DNA from: Sinorhizobium kostiense
Lineage (GTDB): Bacteria; Pseudomonadota; Alphaproteobacteria; Rhizobiales; Rhizobiaceae
Reading direction: 5' to 3'
Length of the DNA stretch: 64,000 nt
NCBI RefSeq assembly: GCF_017874595.1
Contig: NZ_JAGILA010000006.1
Coordinates: 345,748-409,747 of the forward strand
The translations under genes were made by a program, and so were the position numbers. Shown piece by piece: positions 17,040 through 27,400 of the stretch (its first letter is position 1; each line of letters starts with the position of its first letter). The notes below the pieces were generated by a model. The model saw nothing but the letters and a program-made list of their open reading frames with translations, made no database searches and was not told where the DNA came from.

Positions 17040-17879
17040 ATGACCGCACGCATGGAACAAAGGTTCACCGACGTCGCGGCAGAAGGTCGCCCGGTCCTTG
17101 TCACCTATTTCATGGGCGGCGACCCGGATTTCGACACATCGCTGGCGATCATGAAGGCATTGCCGAAAGCCGGCGCCGACGTCATCGAGCTCGGCGTCCC
17201 GTTTTCCGATCCTATGGCCGACGGGCCGGCCATCCAGCTTGCCGGCCAGCGGGCACTCAAGGCCGGGCAGACGCTCGCCAAGACGCTCGAGCTTGCAAGG
17301 CGCTTCCGGGCAGAGGACCAGCGCACGCCGATCGTGCTGATGGGTTACTACAACCCGATCTATGTCTATGGAGTCGAGCGCTTCCTGGAGGATGCGCTGG
17401 ACGCCGGCGTCGACGGCCTGATCATCGTCGACCTGCCGCCGGAAATGGACGATGAGCTCTGCATTCCGGCGCTGGAAAAGGGTATCAACTTCATCCGCCT
17501 GGCAACGCCGACGACGGACGACCGCCGCCTGCCGAAGGTTCTCGAAAACACCTCCGGTTTCGTATATTACGTTTCGATGAACGGCATCACCGGCTCGGCT
17601 CTGCCCGAGCCCGCCCTGATTGCCGGCGCCGTTGCGCGGATCAAGACGCATACGCAATTGCCCGTCTGCGTCGGCTTCGGCGTCAAGACCGCCGACCATG
17701 CGCGGGTGATCGGGGCCTCGGCTGACGGGGTCGTCGTGGGAACGGCGATCGTCAACCAGATCGCCTCGAGCCTCACGGAAGAGGGTGGCGCGACGGAAGC
17801 AACCGTGCCGGGTGTCGAAGCGCTGGTCAGGGGCCTTTCGGCCGGGGTGCGGGCGGCAAGGGCCGTAGCTGCCGAATAA
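17040..17879 (+). CDS. trpA: Tryptophan synthase alpha chain
   Basis: Releases indole from indole-3-glycerol phosphate and channels it to TrpB. 279 residues, TIM barrel. The catalytic Glu lies in [16 protein letters not shown], the catalytic Asp in IIVDLPPEM, and the phosphate-binding [10 protein letters not shown] is present. The alpha-chain signature [12 protein letters not shown] is also clear. It starts five bases after trpB and ends 50 bases before accD, so the trp genes and accD are likely on one transcript, an arrangement known in rhizobia. Confidence 0.96.
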   Translation: MTARMEQRFTDVAAEGRPVLVTYFMGGDPDFDTSLAIMKALPKAGADVIELGVPFSDPMADGPAIQLAGQRALKAGQTLAKTLELARRFRAEDQRTPIVLMGYYNPIYVYGVERFLEDALDAGVDGLIIVDLPPEMDDELCIPALEKGINFIRLATPTTDDRRLPKVLENTSGFVYYVSMNGITGSALPEPALIAGAVARIKTHTQLPVCVGFGVKTADHARVIGASADGVVVGTAIVNQIASSLTEEGGATEATVPGVEALVRGLSAGVRAARAVAAE

Positions 17880-17929
17880 CTGCCCCTTTCGACGCGCACA
17901 ACTCGATGGAAGCCTTCAGGAGTCTATAA

Positions 17930-18844
17930 GTGAACTGGATCACAAATTACGTTCGGCCGAAGATCAATTCGATGCTGGGTCGCAGGGAGGTTCCGGAAAA
18001 CCTCTGGATCAAATGCCCAGAAACCGGCGAGATGGTGTTCCATCGCGATCTCGAAGAGAACAAGTGGGTCATTCCGCAATCCGGCTATCACATGAAGATG
18101 CCGGCCAAGGCACGCCTGAAGGATCTCTTCGACGGCGGCATTTTCGAGACATTGCCGCAGCCGAGGGTTGCGCAGGATCCGCTTAAGTTCCGCGATTCCA
18201 AGAAATACAGCGACCGCCTGCGCGACAGCCGCGCCAAGACCGAACTCGAGGATACGATCGTCGCCGGACTCGGCCTTGTCCGGGGCGTCAAGCTGGTCGC
18301 CGTCGCCCATGAGTTCAACTTCATCGGCGGCTCGCTCGGCATGGCCGCCGGAGAGGCGATCGTCAGGGCCTTCGAGCGGGCGATCGCCGAAAAAACCCCT
18401 CTGGTAATCTTCCCGGCTTCGGGCGGCGCTCGCATGCAGGAAGGCATCCTGTCGCTGATGCAGCTTCCGCGCACCACCGTTGCCGTGAACATGCTGAAGG
18501 AAGCGGGGCTTCCCTACGTCGTCGTAATGACCAATCCGACGACCGGCGGCGTCACCGCGTCCTATGCGATGCTCGGCGACGTCCATATGGCCGAGCCCGG
18601 CGCGGAGATCGGCTTTGCCGGCAAGCGGGTGATCGAGCAGACCCTTCGCGAAAAGCTCCCCGACGGCTTCCAGACCTCCGAATATCTTCTGGAACATGGA
18701 ATGGTCGACATGGTGGTCAAGCGCCACGACATTCCGGAGACGCTTGCGCGCGTCCTGAAGATTCTGATGAAGAAGCCGGCTGAAGCGGTAAAGCGTGAGG
18801 AAGGGTCTCAAGTTTCTGCGCTGCCTCTCGCGGCGAGGGCGTGA
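17930..18844 (+). CDS. accD: Acetyl-CoA carboxylase carboxyltransferase beta subunit
   Basis: With AccA it transfers CO2 from carboxybiotin to acetyl-CoA, committing carbon to fatty acids. 304 residues. The crotonase-like carboxyltransferase domain is complete: [27 protein letters not shown], and [20 protein letters not shown] 17930 follows CAGGAG. The N-terminal zinc ribbon is degenerate: Cys29 is kept, but the positions of the other three ligands are Thr32, Ile48 and Ser51, although WIKCP and GYHMKMP still align. The protein therefore probably does not bind zinc there, or folds without it. It lies between trpA and folC. Confidence 0.95.
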   Translation: MNWITNYVRPKINSMLGRREVPENLWIKCPETGEMVFHRDLEENKWVIPQSGYHMKMPAKARLKDLFDGGIFETLPQPRVAQDPLKFRDSKKYSDRLRDSRAKTELEDTIVAGLGLVRGVKLVAVAHEFNFIGGSLGMAAGEAIVRAFERAIAEKTPLVIFPASGGARMQEGILSLMQLPRTTVAVNMLKEAGLPYVVVMTNPTTGGVTASYAMLGDVHMAEPGAEIGFAGKRVIEQTLREKLPDGFQTSEYLLEHGMVDMVVKRHDIPETLARVLKILMKKPAEAVKREEGSQVSALPLAARA

Positions 18845-18944
18845 ACCACCGGCAGTTCATTTACAGCAAGTCGTGGAGCGGCCGGTATCGACTTCGCAAC
18901 CGGTTCCCTGCCGCTGCAGCGGTCATTTCTCGGGGCATAATATC

Positions 18945-20288
18945 ATGACGTCGGCTGAGGTCAGCGAAGCGGCGCAGGAGATCGAGAAGCTTCTGGCGCT
19001 TCATCCAAAGGGGTTCGACCTGTCGCTCGACAGGATCACCCGGCTGCTCGCTGCGCTCGGAAACCCTGAACAACGCCTGCCGCCGGTCATCCATGTCGCC
19101 GGCACCAACGGCAAGGGTTCTGCAACGGCCTTTTGTCGGGCCATCCTCGAAGCGGCCGGCTTGAGCGTTCACGTCCACACCTCGCCCCATCTCGTCAACT
19201 GGCACGAGCGATACCGCCTCGGCGTCAGGGGCGGCAAGGGTGCGCTCGTCAGCGATTCCGTCCTTGCCGATGCTGTACGACGCGTCGCGGCGGCGAATGC
19301 CGGCCAGAACATCACCGTCTTCGAAATCCTGACGGCGGTCACTTTCGTGCTTTTCGCGGAGCATCCCGCCGACGCCGCGATCATCGAAGTCGGGCTCGGC
19401 GGCCGCTACGATGCAACGAATGTCATCGCCCGGCCGGCCTGTTCCGTCATCATGCCGATCTCGCTCGATCATCAGGCCTATCTCGGCGATCGGGTGGAGC
19501 TGATCGCAGCCGAGAAAGCCGGCATCATGAAAGGCGGCCGTCCGGTAGTGATCGGTCACCAGGAGGAGGACGGCGTTCGCGAGGTGCTCGCCGAAACCGC
19601 CGAGCGTCTTGGCTGCCCGATGTCCGTCTATGGCCAGGACTTCATGGCGCATGAGGAATTCGGCAGGCTGATCTATCAGGATGAAGACGGGCTTTTGGAC
19701 CTGCCTCTGCCGCGCCTGCCCGGCCGCCATCAGTTCGCCAACGCTGCGGCAGCGATCCGGGCGGTACGCGCGGCAGGGTTCGACGTCCCCGAGCCGGCGA
19801 TCGAAAAGGGATTGGCAAGCGTCGACTGGCCCGGACGACTGCAGCGTCTTGCCGGCGGCAAGCTCTCGCATCACGGCCCCCAAGGTGCCGAGATCTGGAT
19901 CGACGGCGGCCACAATCCAGGCGCCGGCCAGGTCATCGCCGAGGCCATGGCGACTTTCGAGGAGCGCGAGCCACGCCCGCTGTTCCTCGTGATCGGCATG
20001 ATCAACACCAAGGATCCGGTTGGCTATTTCCAGGCTTTCCTCGACCTCGCCGAGCAGGTCTTCACTGTACCGATCCAGGGCTCGGACGCAGGACTCGATC
20101 CGGTGGCCCTTGCCGCAGATGCTGCCTCGGCAGGCCTGGAGGCTAGTGCTTGCTCATCTGTTGCGGAGGCGCTTGGCTTGATCGCCGAACTGACCGGCGA
20201 GGATCCCGTGCCGCCCCGCATCCTGATCGGCGGCTCGCTTTACCTCGTCGGCGATGTGCTCGCGGAAAATGGCACGCCACCGCGGTGA
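18945..20288 (+). CDS. folC: Bifunctional folylpolyglutamate synthase / dihydrofolate synthase
   Basis: Adds glutamate to dihydropteroate and folates using ATP; 447 residues. The Mur-ligase-like N-terminal domain has the P-loop HVAGTNGKGSATAF (near residue 50) and the omega-loop TSPHLVNWHERYRL. The metal/ATP site is IIEVGLGGRYDATN, followed by PISLDHQAYLG. The C-terminal domain has DGGHNPGAG and GSLYLVGDVL. The frame opens at 18795, but ATG 18945 gives the expected start and clears accD. It is the last gene of the plus-strand block and converges with trxA. No good terminator is seen on this strand. Confidence 0.95.
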   Translation: MTSAEVSEAAQEIEKLLALHPKGFDLSLDRITRLLAALGNPEQRLPPVIHVAGTNGKGSATAFCRAILEAAGLSVHVHTSPHLVNWHERYRLGVRGGKGALVSDSVLADAVRRVAAANAGQNITVFEILTAVTFVLFAEHPADAAIIEVGLGGRYDATNVIARPACSVIMPISLDHQAYLGDRVELIAAEKAGIMKGGRPVVIGHQEEDGVREVLAETAERLGCPMSVYGQDFMAHEEFGRLIYQDEDGLLDLPLPRLPGRHQFANAAAAIRAVRAAGFDVPEPAIEKGLASVDWPGRLQRLAGGKLSHHGPQGAEIWIDGGHNPGAGQVIAEAMATFEEREPRPLFLVIGMINTKDPVGYFQAFLDLAEQVFTVPIQGSDAGLDPVALAADAASAGLEASACSSVAEALGLIAELTGEDPVPPRILIGGSLYLVGDVLAENGTPPR

Positions 20289-20349
20289 GTTTCGATACGA
20301 TTTCGAACCAAGATCCCTGCCGCTTCCGTTCGGCCCCGTGGTCATCCAC

Positions 20350-20378
20350 GGGCTTGGCCTGGCTTGGCCTGGCTTGAG
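20350..20378. repeat. Short tandem repeat (10-bp unit)
   Basis: GGCTTGGCCT occurs twice in tandem (20351-20370), followed by a partial third copy GGCTTGAGGC. It lies in the 201-base gap between the convergent folC and trxA genes. Confidence 0.6.
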
Positions 20379-20430
20379 GCTCCAAACGCAGGCCTCCTGA
20401 TGATTGAAATCATGGAGAGCCGCCGACAAG

Positions 20431-20454
20431 AAAAAAGCCCGGCAAGCCGGGCTT
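20431..20454 (-). terminator. Rho-independent terminator of trxA and the upstream minus-strand genes
   Basis: Read on the minus strand, AAGCCCGG-CTTG-CCGGGCTT is followed at once by six T (complement of 20431-20436). It sits about 35 bases beyond the trxA stop codon and closes the divL-to-trxA block. Confidence 0.85.
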
Positions 20455-20489
20455 CTCAGTCATGAATTCCAACGGTCAGGCGCGTCAGC

Positions 20490-20813
20490 TCAAGCGGCCG
20501 CGCTCGAAATCCACGAGCTCAAGGCCGTCTTCGGCGCCGCCCCGACCTTGATGTCGGCCACTTCACCCGCCTTGAAAATCGCAAGCGTCGGGATCGAGCG
20601 GACGCCGTACTGGGCGGCGAGCTCCGGGTTTTCGTCGATGTTGAGCTTGGCCACCTTCACCTTGCCGGCCAGTTCGGTGGCGATCTCTTCGAGGCTCGGC
20701 GCGATCATTTTGCACGGACCGCACCATTCTGCCCAGAAGTCGACGACGACCGGCTCGGCGGAATTCAGGACCTCCTTTTGAAAGTTGGACGCATCGACTT
20801 TAACGGTAGCCAT
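20490..20813 (-). CDS. trxA: Thioredoxin
   Basis: Cytoplasmic dithiol-disulfide oxidoreductase, 107 residues, the standard length. The active site is [10 protein letters not shown] near residues 28-37, and the cis-Pro loop [10 protein letters not shown] is present. It serves ribonucleotide reductase, methionine sulfoxide reductases and general thiol repair. Its start is 90 bases beyond the addA stop, and that gap contains its own promoter candidate, so it can be expressed separately from the helicase genes. A strong terminator follows. Confidence 0.97.
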   Translation of the reverse strand: MATVKVDASNFQKEVLNSAEPVVVDFWAEWCGPCKMIAPSLEEIATELAGKVKVAKLNIDENPELAAQYGVRSIPTLAIFKAGEVADIKVGAAPKTALSSWISSAAA

Positions 20814-20859
20814 CGGCTGCTCCTTGTGTGTTCGGAAATAGGCATCGTCCAGATGTTGT

Positions 20860-20892
20860 GCCTCATGTGAGGCCGCGCCACTGGATTTTCAA
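20860..20892 (-). promoter_or_regulatory. Candidate heat-shock (RpoH-type) promoter of trxA
   Basis: On the minus strand TTGAA (20892-20888), 17 bases, then TCACAT (20870-20865). This approaches the Sinorhizobium RpoH pattern CTTGAA-N17-CCANAT with one mismatch in the -10. A palindrome GCCTCA-TG-TGAGGC (20860-20873) covers the -10. The site lies between addA and trxA. Confidence 0.35.
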
Positions 20893-20903
20893 TAAGGTGT
20901 ATC

Positions 20904-23900
20904 TCACTTTGTCGCGAGCTCTTCAAGGCTGGCGTCCAGAACCGCATCGGGCAGCGTCCAGACCGCAGGACCTCCGGTAAAGATCAGCACCGATCGGATT
21001 TTCCTGTCCGGATAGAGCGGTTTCAGGAGTTCGCGATAGATCGCGAGCTGGGTGCGGTAGGGGGGCGCAATCTCTTCAAGCGATACCGGCACCTGGCGGT
21101 TGGTCTTGAAATCGGCGATGGTCACCGTGTCGCCGGAAACGGCCAGACGATCGATGCGGCCGGAGACGGCGAACTCGCGGGTGCCGAGCTTCAGGGTTCC
21201 CATGACGGAAACTTCCGCGCGGCTGCCGTCCGTGAACAGGGTCTTCAGCTCCGGACGCGCGAGAACGTCCATGACGGCCTCAGCCAGTGCACGCCGTTCC
21301 GTTTCGGGCCAGCGTGGTACTGAGCGGGCGAGATAGCGCTCCGCTACAGCCTGGCGCTCGCCGGCCTCGATCGTCGGAAGAACCTGCAGCAGCCGATGCA
21401 GGATCGCGCCACGCAGCATCGAAACGTTCGGTGCGGCTTTGTCGGCAAAGAGGGCTGAGCCGACGATCGCTTCGCCATCCGGATCGTCAATCGCCACCGC
21501 GGTGCCGGAAGGGGTGAGCGGCCGCGGCAGCCGGCGTTGCGGCGGCAGCGGTTGGAATAGCGCCTCCGGCAGGCTGGATGGCGCTTTCGTGGCGAGCTTT
21601 CCCCCATCGCTCGAGGGAATCGCTTTCGGCACATGCGTCTCCCGCCAGACGAGACCCTGCCATTCCTCGCCGCAGGCGCGGAAGACCGCCGGTGTCGCTC
21701 GCCCCTTGGGGTCGTGGGCGAGCGTGCCCTGCACCATGGAGTGCCAGGTATCAAGGGTCTGCCGCTGACCGCGATAGCCGCAAACCACCAGGCGGTCGGC
21801 GGCGCGCGTCATGCCGACGTAGAGAAGCCGGCGGTATTCCTCCTCCGCCAGCTTCTTCAGGCGTTGGTTGTCGTCTTCGATCAGCGTGTTTGATGCCGAG
21901 CCCGGCGCACGCCAGACCGGAACGCTGATGACGGAGCGGTCGGACCGGCGTCTTTCGAGAAGTCGGAGGTCCGACACCTGCTGGCGGACGAAGGCTTCGC
22001 CCCCGCCGTCGACCAGGAAGACGACGGGCGCCTCGAGGCCTTTTGCCGCATGCACCGTCATTACGCGCACCTCGTCGCGCTCCTTGTCCTGCTCGCGCTT
22101 CACCGTCGGCGCCTCGATCTCGAGCGTCGAGACGAAGGCCTGCAGGCCGGGAAGGCCGCTCCGTTCCTGGTCGAGGGCAAAGGTCATGAATTCGTCCAGA
22201 ATGTCGCTGACCTCGCTGCCGAGCCGCGCGAGGAAGGCGCGTCGGCCGCCATCAGCGCCGAGGACGCGGGCATAGAAGTCGTGCGGCGGGAGTGTTCGGG
22301 CGAGGGCGCCATAACCGTTAAGGGTCTTCACCAGTTCGTGGAAGCGGCTCGTCTCCTCCGCGCCGAGTTGCTGCAGCCGCCGCCACAGGCTTTCGCCTGC
22401 CGGACGGCGCGCCGCCAGTTCGAAGAGATCGTCCTCACCGAGGTTGAAGAGCGGGCTCTTGAGGAGTGCTGCGATCGACAGGTCATCCTCCGGCAGCAGC
22501 AGGAAGCGGCCGAGCGCCATCAGGTCCTGGACCGCGATATGGCTCGTCAGCACGAGCCGGTCGGCGCCGGCAACGGGAATATTGCCGCGGCGCTTCAGCG
22601 CTCGTGTCAGCGCATTGACGAAGGCATCGCGCTTGCGCACGAGCACGATTACGTCGCCGGGACGTAAGGGGCGCCGAACGCCCTTTTCGATAACCGTCTC
22701 CTTGCCGATCCAGTCTTCGAGAACAGCCGCAATTCTGCGGGCAAGGATATTCACCGGCGCGCGCTCGGGCGTCGCGTCGAACGGCGCGGTCCATTCCTCA
22801 TTGGAGGCCATCGCTTCCGGCGCGATGACATCCCAGATATCGACGGCACCAGGATGGCCGATGCGGTTGGAAGCGTGTACGACAGCCTCGTTTCGGGCGC
22901 TCAGGCCCTTGGCATTGCTCGGATTGGTGAAGACGGTATCGACCGCCGACAGCACGTCCACGGTCGAGCGGAAGGAGAGTTGCAGCCGGATCGGGCTGAA
23001 GTACTTGTTGCCGGCGCGCACGCGACGTTCGGTGACGAGACTTTCGCGCGAGAAGCGTTCCGGCCGCGCGCCCTGGAAGGAATAGATCGACTGCTTCTCG
23101 TCGCCGACGGCGAAGATCGTTCGCTCGTCGGCCCGGGCCGTGTCGCCGGAGAAGAAGTCGGCCGCCAGCGCCTGAATGATCGTCCATTGCGCCGGGCTCG
23201 TATCCTGCGCCTCGTCGACGAGGATGTGGTCGATGCCCTGGTCGAGCTTGTAATGCACCCAGGCGCCGACGTCGCTACGAGAAAGAAGCGCCGCCGTGCG
23301 ATTGATTAGGTCTTCGAAATCGAGTTGGCTGCGCGCCTTCTTGAGTTCTTCATAATCGCGGTTGAGCCTTTCCGCCAGGATGAGGGCGGCTCGCGTCGCC
23401 TCATACATCCGCAGGATGCTGAGGCGATCCCGGCATGCGGCAATGTGGCTGCGTGCTTCCTCGACCAAAGGGGGAAGATGCGGCGCTTTCGCCAGCATCG
23501 CCTTGTTAAAGAAGGTCGAATCCGCCTTCGGCTTGCCGCCGCCGTTGAAGAACAGTTCGACAAGGCCGGTAAAGCGCTCCTCCGCATCGTCACAGCCCCG
23601 AATCGTCTTCAGGCCATTGGCAATGTCAGCGGCTTTGGCGCCGCCGAACTCGAGCGCAAGCTCGATGTAACGGTCGAGCGCCGTGCCAACGAGGCCGGCG
23701 AGCGGCCAGGCGCTCGCCATCACCTTCTCGACCGTTTCGCCGGGGGCGATGCCGAGTGCTGTGCGCAGATATGCCTCGATACCGCCCTTTTCCGAAGCGC
23801 GATCGAGAAAGGTCTGGATTGGCGCCCGGTTGGCAACGATCGCCTCGAGCAGCTTCTCGAGCCCGGTGTCGTCCGCAAGGTCGAGAACCGTTGCGAACGC

Positions 23901-24476
23901 GCCTTCCAGCGCCTCCTCGCCCCTTCCAGCCGTTGCGGTCAGAAGTGCCCGCCGCGCATCCGCAAGCAGCACCGCGGCGGCGCGGTCGTCGAGAACGGAG
24001 AAGTGTCCGGCGACATTGGCCTCGAGCGGAAACTGGTGGAGCAGCGCCTCCGAAAAGGCGTGGATCGTCTGAATTTTCAGGCCGCCCGGCGTCTCCAGCG
24101 CCTTGGCGAACAGCCTCCGCGCTTCATGCACTTTCGCAAGCGGCGGGCGCGTCCCTTCGATCGCTGCGATCCGCTCGCCGAGCGCGGCATCGTCGAGTGT
24201 TGCCCATTCGGCAAGCCGCTCGAAAATGCGGTTCGACATTTCCGACGCTGCCGCCTTCGTATAGGTGAGGCAAAGGATGGCGGAAGGCCGGCAACCGGCG
24301 AGCAGCAGCCTGATGACGCGCTGCGTCAGCACATGCGTCTTGCCCGATCCGGCGTTGGCGGAAACCCAGGCCGAGCGAGCCGGGTCCGAGGCGAGCGCCT
24401 GCTGCGCGGTCGTCCAGTCTAGCCACGCCTCGGGCCTGCCATCCACGAGGCCGAAAGGGTCATTCCTCATCGTCAT
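20904..24476 (-). CDS. addA: Double-strand break repair helicase AddA
   Basis: Large subunit of the AddAB helicase-nuclease that resects DNA ends before RecA loading; 1190 residues. N-terminal UvrD/SF1 helicase: Walker A ANAGSGKTHVLT near residue 40, Walker B ILVDEAQDTSPAQW, the GDEKQSIY motif III, and MTVHAAKGLEAPVVF further on. The C-terminal RecB-like nuclease domain (last 250 residues) shows IADFKTNRQVP and YRTQLAIYRELL. The start overlaps the end of addB by 17 bases, the usual tight coupling of these genes in alphaproteobacteria. All key motifs look intact. Confidence 0.96.
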   Translation of the reverse strand: MTMRNDPFGLVDGRPEAWLDWTTAQQALASDPARSAWVSANAGSGKTHVLTQRVIRLLLAGCRPSAILCLTYTKAAASEMSNRIFERLAEWATLDDAALGERIAAIEGTRPPLAKVHEARRLFAKALETPGGLKIQTIHAFSEALLHQFPLEANVAGHFSVLDDRAAAVLLADARRALLTATAGRGEEALEGAFATVLDLADDTGLEKLLEAIVANRAPIQTFLDRASEKGGIEAYLRTALGIAPGETVEKVMASAWPLAGLVGTALDRYIELALEFGGAKAADIANGLKTIRGCDDAEERFTGLVELFFNGGGKPKADSTFFNKAMLAKAPHLPPLVEEARSHIAACRDRLSILRMYEATRAALILAERLNRDYEELKKARSQLDFEDLINRTAALLSRSDVGAWVHYKLDQGIDHILVDEAQDTSPAQWTIIQALAADFFSGDTARADERTIFAVGDEKQSIYSFQGARPERFSRESLVTERRVRAGNKYFSPIRLQLSFRSTVDVLSAVDTVFTNPSNAKGLSARNEAVVHASNRIGHPGAVDIWDVIAPEAMASNEEWTAPFDATPERAPVNILARRIAAVLEDWIGKETVIEKGVRRPLRPGDVIVLVRKRDAFVNALTRALKRRGNIPVAGADRLVLTSHIAVQDLMALGRFLLLPEDDLSIAALLKSPLFNLGEDDLFELAARRPAGESLWRRLQQLGAEETSRFHELVKTLNGYGALARTLPPHDFYARVLGADGGRRAFLARLGSEVSDILDEFMTFALDQERSGLPGLQAFVSTLEIEAPTVKREQDKERDEVRVMTVHAAKGLEAPVVFLVDGGGEAFVRQQVSDLRLLERRRSDRSVISVPVWRAPGSASNTLIEDDNQRLKKLAEEEYRRLLYVGMTRAADRLVVCGYRGQRQTLDTWHSMVQGTLAHDPKGRATPAVFRACGEEWQGLVWRETHVPKAIPSSDGGKLATKAPSSLPEALFQPLPPQRRLPRPLTPSGTAVAIDDPDGEAIVGSALFADKAAPNVSMLRGAILHRLLQVLPTIEAGERQAVAERYLARSVPRWPETERRALAEAVMDVLARPELKTLFTDGSRAEVSVMGTLKLGTREFAVSGRIDRLAVSGDTVTIADFKTNRQVPVSLEEIAPPYRTQLAIYRELLKPLYPDRKIRSVLIFTGGPAVWTLPDAVLDASLEELATK

Positions 24477-27400
24477 CCTCGCCGTCGGCGGTCGCCCATT
24501 CGGCGACCCGCGCCAGATGATCGTATTCGCCGCCGTAGTCTCGCTCCTTCTGAACGATCAGGCGGGAGGCAAAACCGTATCGCCCGGTCAGCAGCGCCTC
24601 GAGGAGCTTCTTCAGTTCGCTGAGCGATTCAGTGGCCAGTTGCTCGGCGGATTTCGTCTCTCTCGACTTGCCGTTTTCGTTATTGACCTTGTCGACGGCA
24701 AAGCGGCGGCCGGGCTTCAGCCGGACATAGCTGAGCGAGTGCGGCCTCGCGGGCCCGATCGCCCCGAATGCGCCTGCCTTGAGTGCGGCGGCCTCCAGTG
24801 CGAGTTGCGGATCGAGCAGCGCGCGTGCTTCCTTTGGCGACGGGGCGGAGCCCGTCTTGTAGTCGATGATGTCGATCGATCCGTCTTTCAGCCGATCGAG
24901 CCGGTCTGCAATTCCGGTGAGCCTCACGTCATCTAGGCCGAGATCCATTGCGGCGGAGACCTCGGTGAAGGATTTGACGATGCCGGGCCGGCGTTCGCGT
25001 TCCCAGGAAAGGAATGCCTTCGCTACTGCCCGGAAGCGCGGTCGCCAGATCGTATCGATGTGGGCGGGCAGTTTCTCCTCGTCGAAGGCTTCGTTGATTA
25101 ATTGCACCATCGCCTCCTGCCCTTCATGCGAGGCGGAATCGAAGCCGCCCTTCACGAAGCGCTCGACGATGCGGTGGTAGAGCGAGCCGCGCTCGGCCGC
25201 GCCCGGATCGCGGTTGAACGGATCGACCGGCTCCAGCCTCAGGATCCGCCGGGCGTAGATGGAATAGGGGTCGCGGCGAAGCCTCGTCACTTCGCTGAAA
25301 GAGTATTTGCGTGGCTGCAGTTCTGCGGGTGGCTTTGGTTGCGGCCGCTCGGCGAGCGGCTGGCGCCCGCCCTCATCGAGCATGCGCATCCAATGAAGAT
25401 AGGCAGCGCCATTTGCCCGGAGTCGCTCGGTCAGTGTCTCGCCGCCAAGGGCCTGCAGCCGCTGCAGCCATCTAGATGCGACCGTCGGTGCCGAGCCCTG
25501 ACGCATGGACCGCGAGAAAATCAGCCGGCGCGTGCCGCAGGCCATCTGAAAATCATGCGCGAGTTGCCCGGTCCGCCGTTCCGGCGGTTCGAGGCCGATT
25601 CCCGCCTTCATCGTCCGCGACAGGAAGGGATCGTTGGAGGTCTGCCCCGGCCAGGTGCCCTCGTTCATGCCGCCGAGCACGACGAGATCGACGCTTTGCA
25701 AGCGCGACTCGAGCGCGCCGAAGATGAACACCCGCGGGTGTCGCATCGACCGGGGCTTGACCGCCTCGCCGGCCGACAGCGCCTCCATGATGTCGCACCA
25801 TTGCGGTCCGTCGGCCTCCATCTGGCCTTCGGTCTCGATGATGCTGCCGAACAGCGCCGCCAGTGTCTCGCCGGCCTCCGATCCCCAGAGCGCTCCCAGG
25901 CTGCCGCGTTCGTCCATGGCCACGGCCTCGAGCGCGCGGCCCGTTTGTTCCGCCCAATCCGCGAGTGTCAGCACCATCGAGCGCTTCCGACCGTCTCCGG
26001 CCACGAATGTCCCGGTCAATGGCTGGACCGCGGCCGCGATCCGCCGGGTTAGCCCGCGCGCCTCGGCAATGACATTCGCGTCCACGGCATCTCGCCAGGG
26101 CGGTGGGTGGCGGTCTGTGCCGTGCCTTGCCAGCGCCTTGTCGAGCAGCGCTTCGAGGGTCGAGATATCGGCGACGTCGGTTCCGCCCCGTAGGGCCATC
26201 AACTCCAGCACGTCGGCGGCGCGGCGCGCATCCTCTGCCGTTCGGCCGAACCGCGCCAGCGGATGCTTGAGAAGCGCGACGAGCGGAACGGCGTCGTTCG
26301 GCCGGAGCGCCGCTTCGACCAGCAGCCGGGCAAGCGTGCCGGCCGGCGTTGCGGAGAGCGCGATGCCGGCGGAATCGTCGGCCTCGATGCCGAAGCGCTG
26401 GAGCTCGGCGCCGACCCGACGCGCAAGGCCGCGATCAGGCGTGACGAGCGCTGCCTGGCTGTTCTCGTCTTCTTCGAGCGCCAGCCTGAGCGCGATCGCG
26501 ATCGCTGTCGCCTCCTCGCGTTCGTTTGCCGCCTCGATCAGCGCCACGTCGGCAAAGGCCGCAAGAAGCTTGCCCGAGTCGAATTCCTCCCGCGTCCGCA
26601 TCCAACTGTCCGTCGCGTTTGCGGGCAGAAGGGCGCGCGAGAGAACGGCACTGCGGTCGTCAAGAATGCTCTCGACGCAACCCAGTACCGAAACTTCACT
26701 GCGCTCGACGCTCATGCTTTTCAGCAATTGCCGAAGACCGTATTGCGGGTGGGTGCGGCTCGCCGGGTCCGGGGTGACAGAGCCTCCCCCGCCGACCAGC
26801 TCCCATTCCTCGTCGCTCATCTTCCGGTCGAGGCCAGGAAGCACGATGGTGCCGTTCGGCAAGGCCTTCACCGCCGCAATCAGCGCCGCCGTCGCGGGAA
26901 TCGAGCCGGTGGAGCCGGCGATGATAATCGGGCCGGTGACCTTGCCGGCGGCGATCCGCTGTGCTTCCGCCTTGAGCACGGCATTGCGGTGGCGCGCCGG
27001 CGAAGAATGCTTGAGCTCGGCGAGCCGCTCCGGCCAGTAGGTTCGGGCGATTTTCAGGAAGGCGAGCGTCAGTTGCCACCACAGCGCATGTGCGCCGGCA
27101 TCGAGGCCGTCCAGCGCTTCCCAATCGAGTTCCTCCGTCTCGATCGCATCGATCAGTTCGGCGAGGTTGCGCGCGAGCCAGATGGCGTCGGCCGGGCTCG
27201 CGGGTGCGATCAGCGGGCTTTCGGCATGGATGTCCAGGACGACCTGAGGAAGGCGGTTGCGCCAGGCAAGAATCAGCCGGCCGAGTTCGACCAATCGCCC
27301 GGTGCCGGAAAGCGGCGGACCGAGGTCGAGGACCGCCGGCAGCTCCGCGTCGAAGAAGCCGCTGTCGTCATCCGTCTCGCCAAGTGCGCGGATCATGGGG

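Noticed and set aside
20341..20378. Insertion-sequence end or CRISPR-like array at the GGCTTGGCCT repeats
   Set aside because: Only two and a half 10-bp units, no spacers, no transposase and no target duplication.
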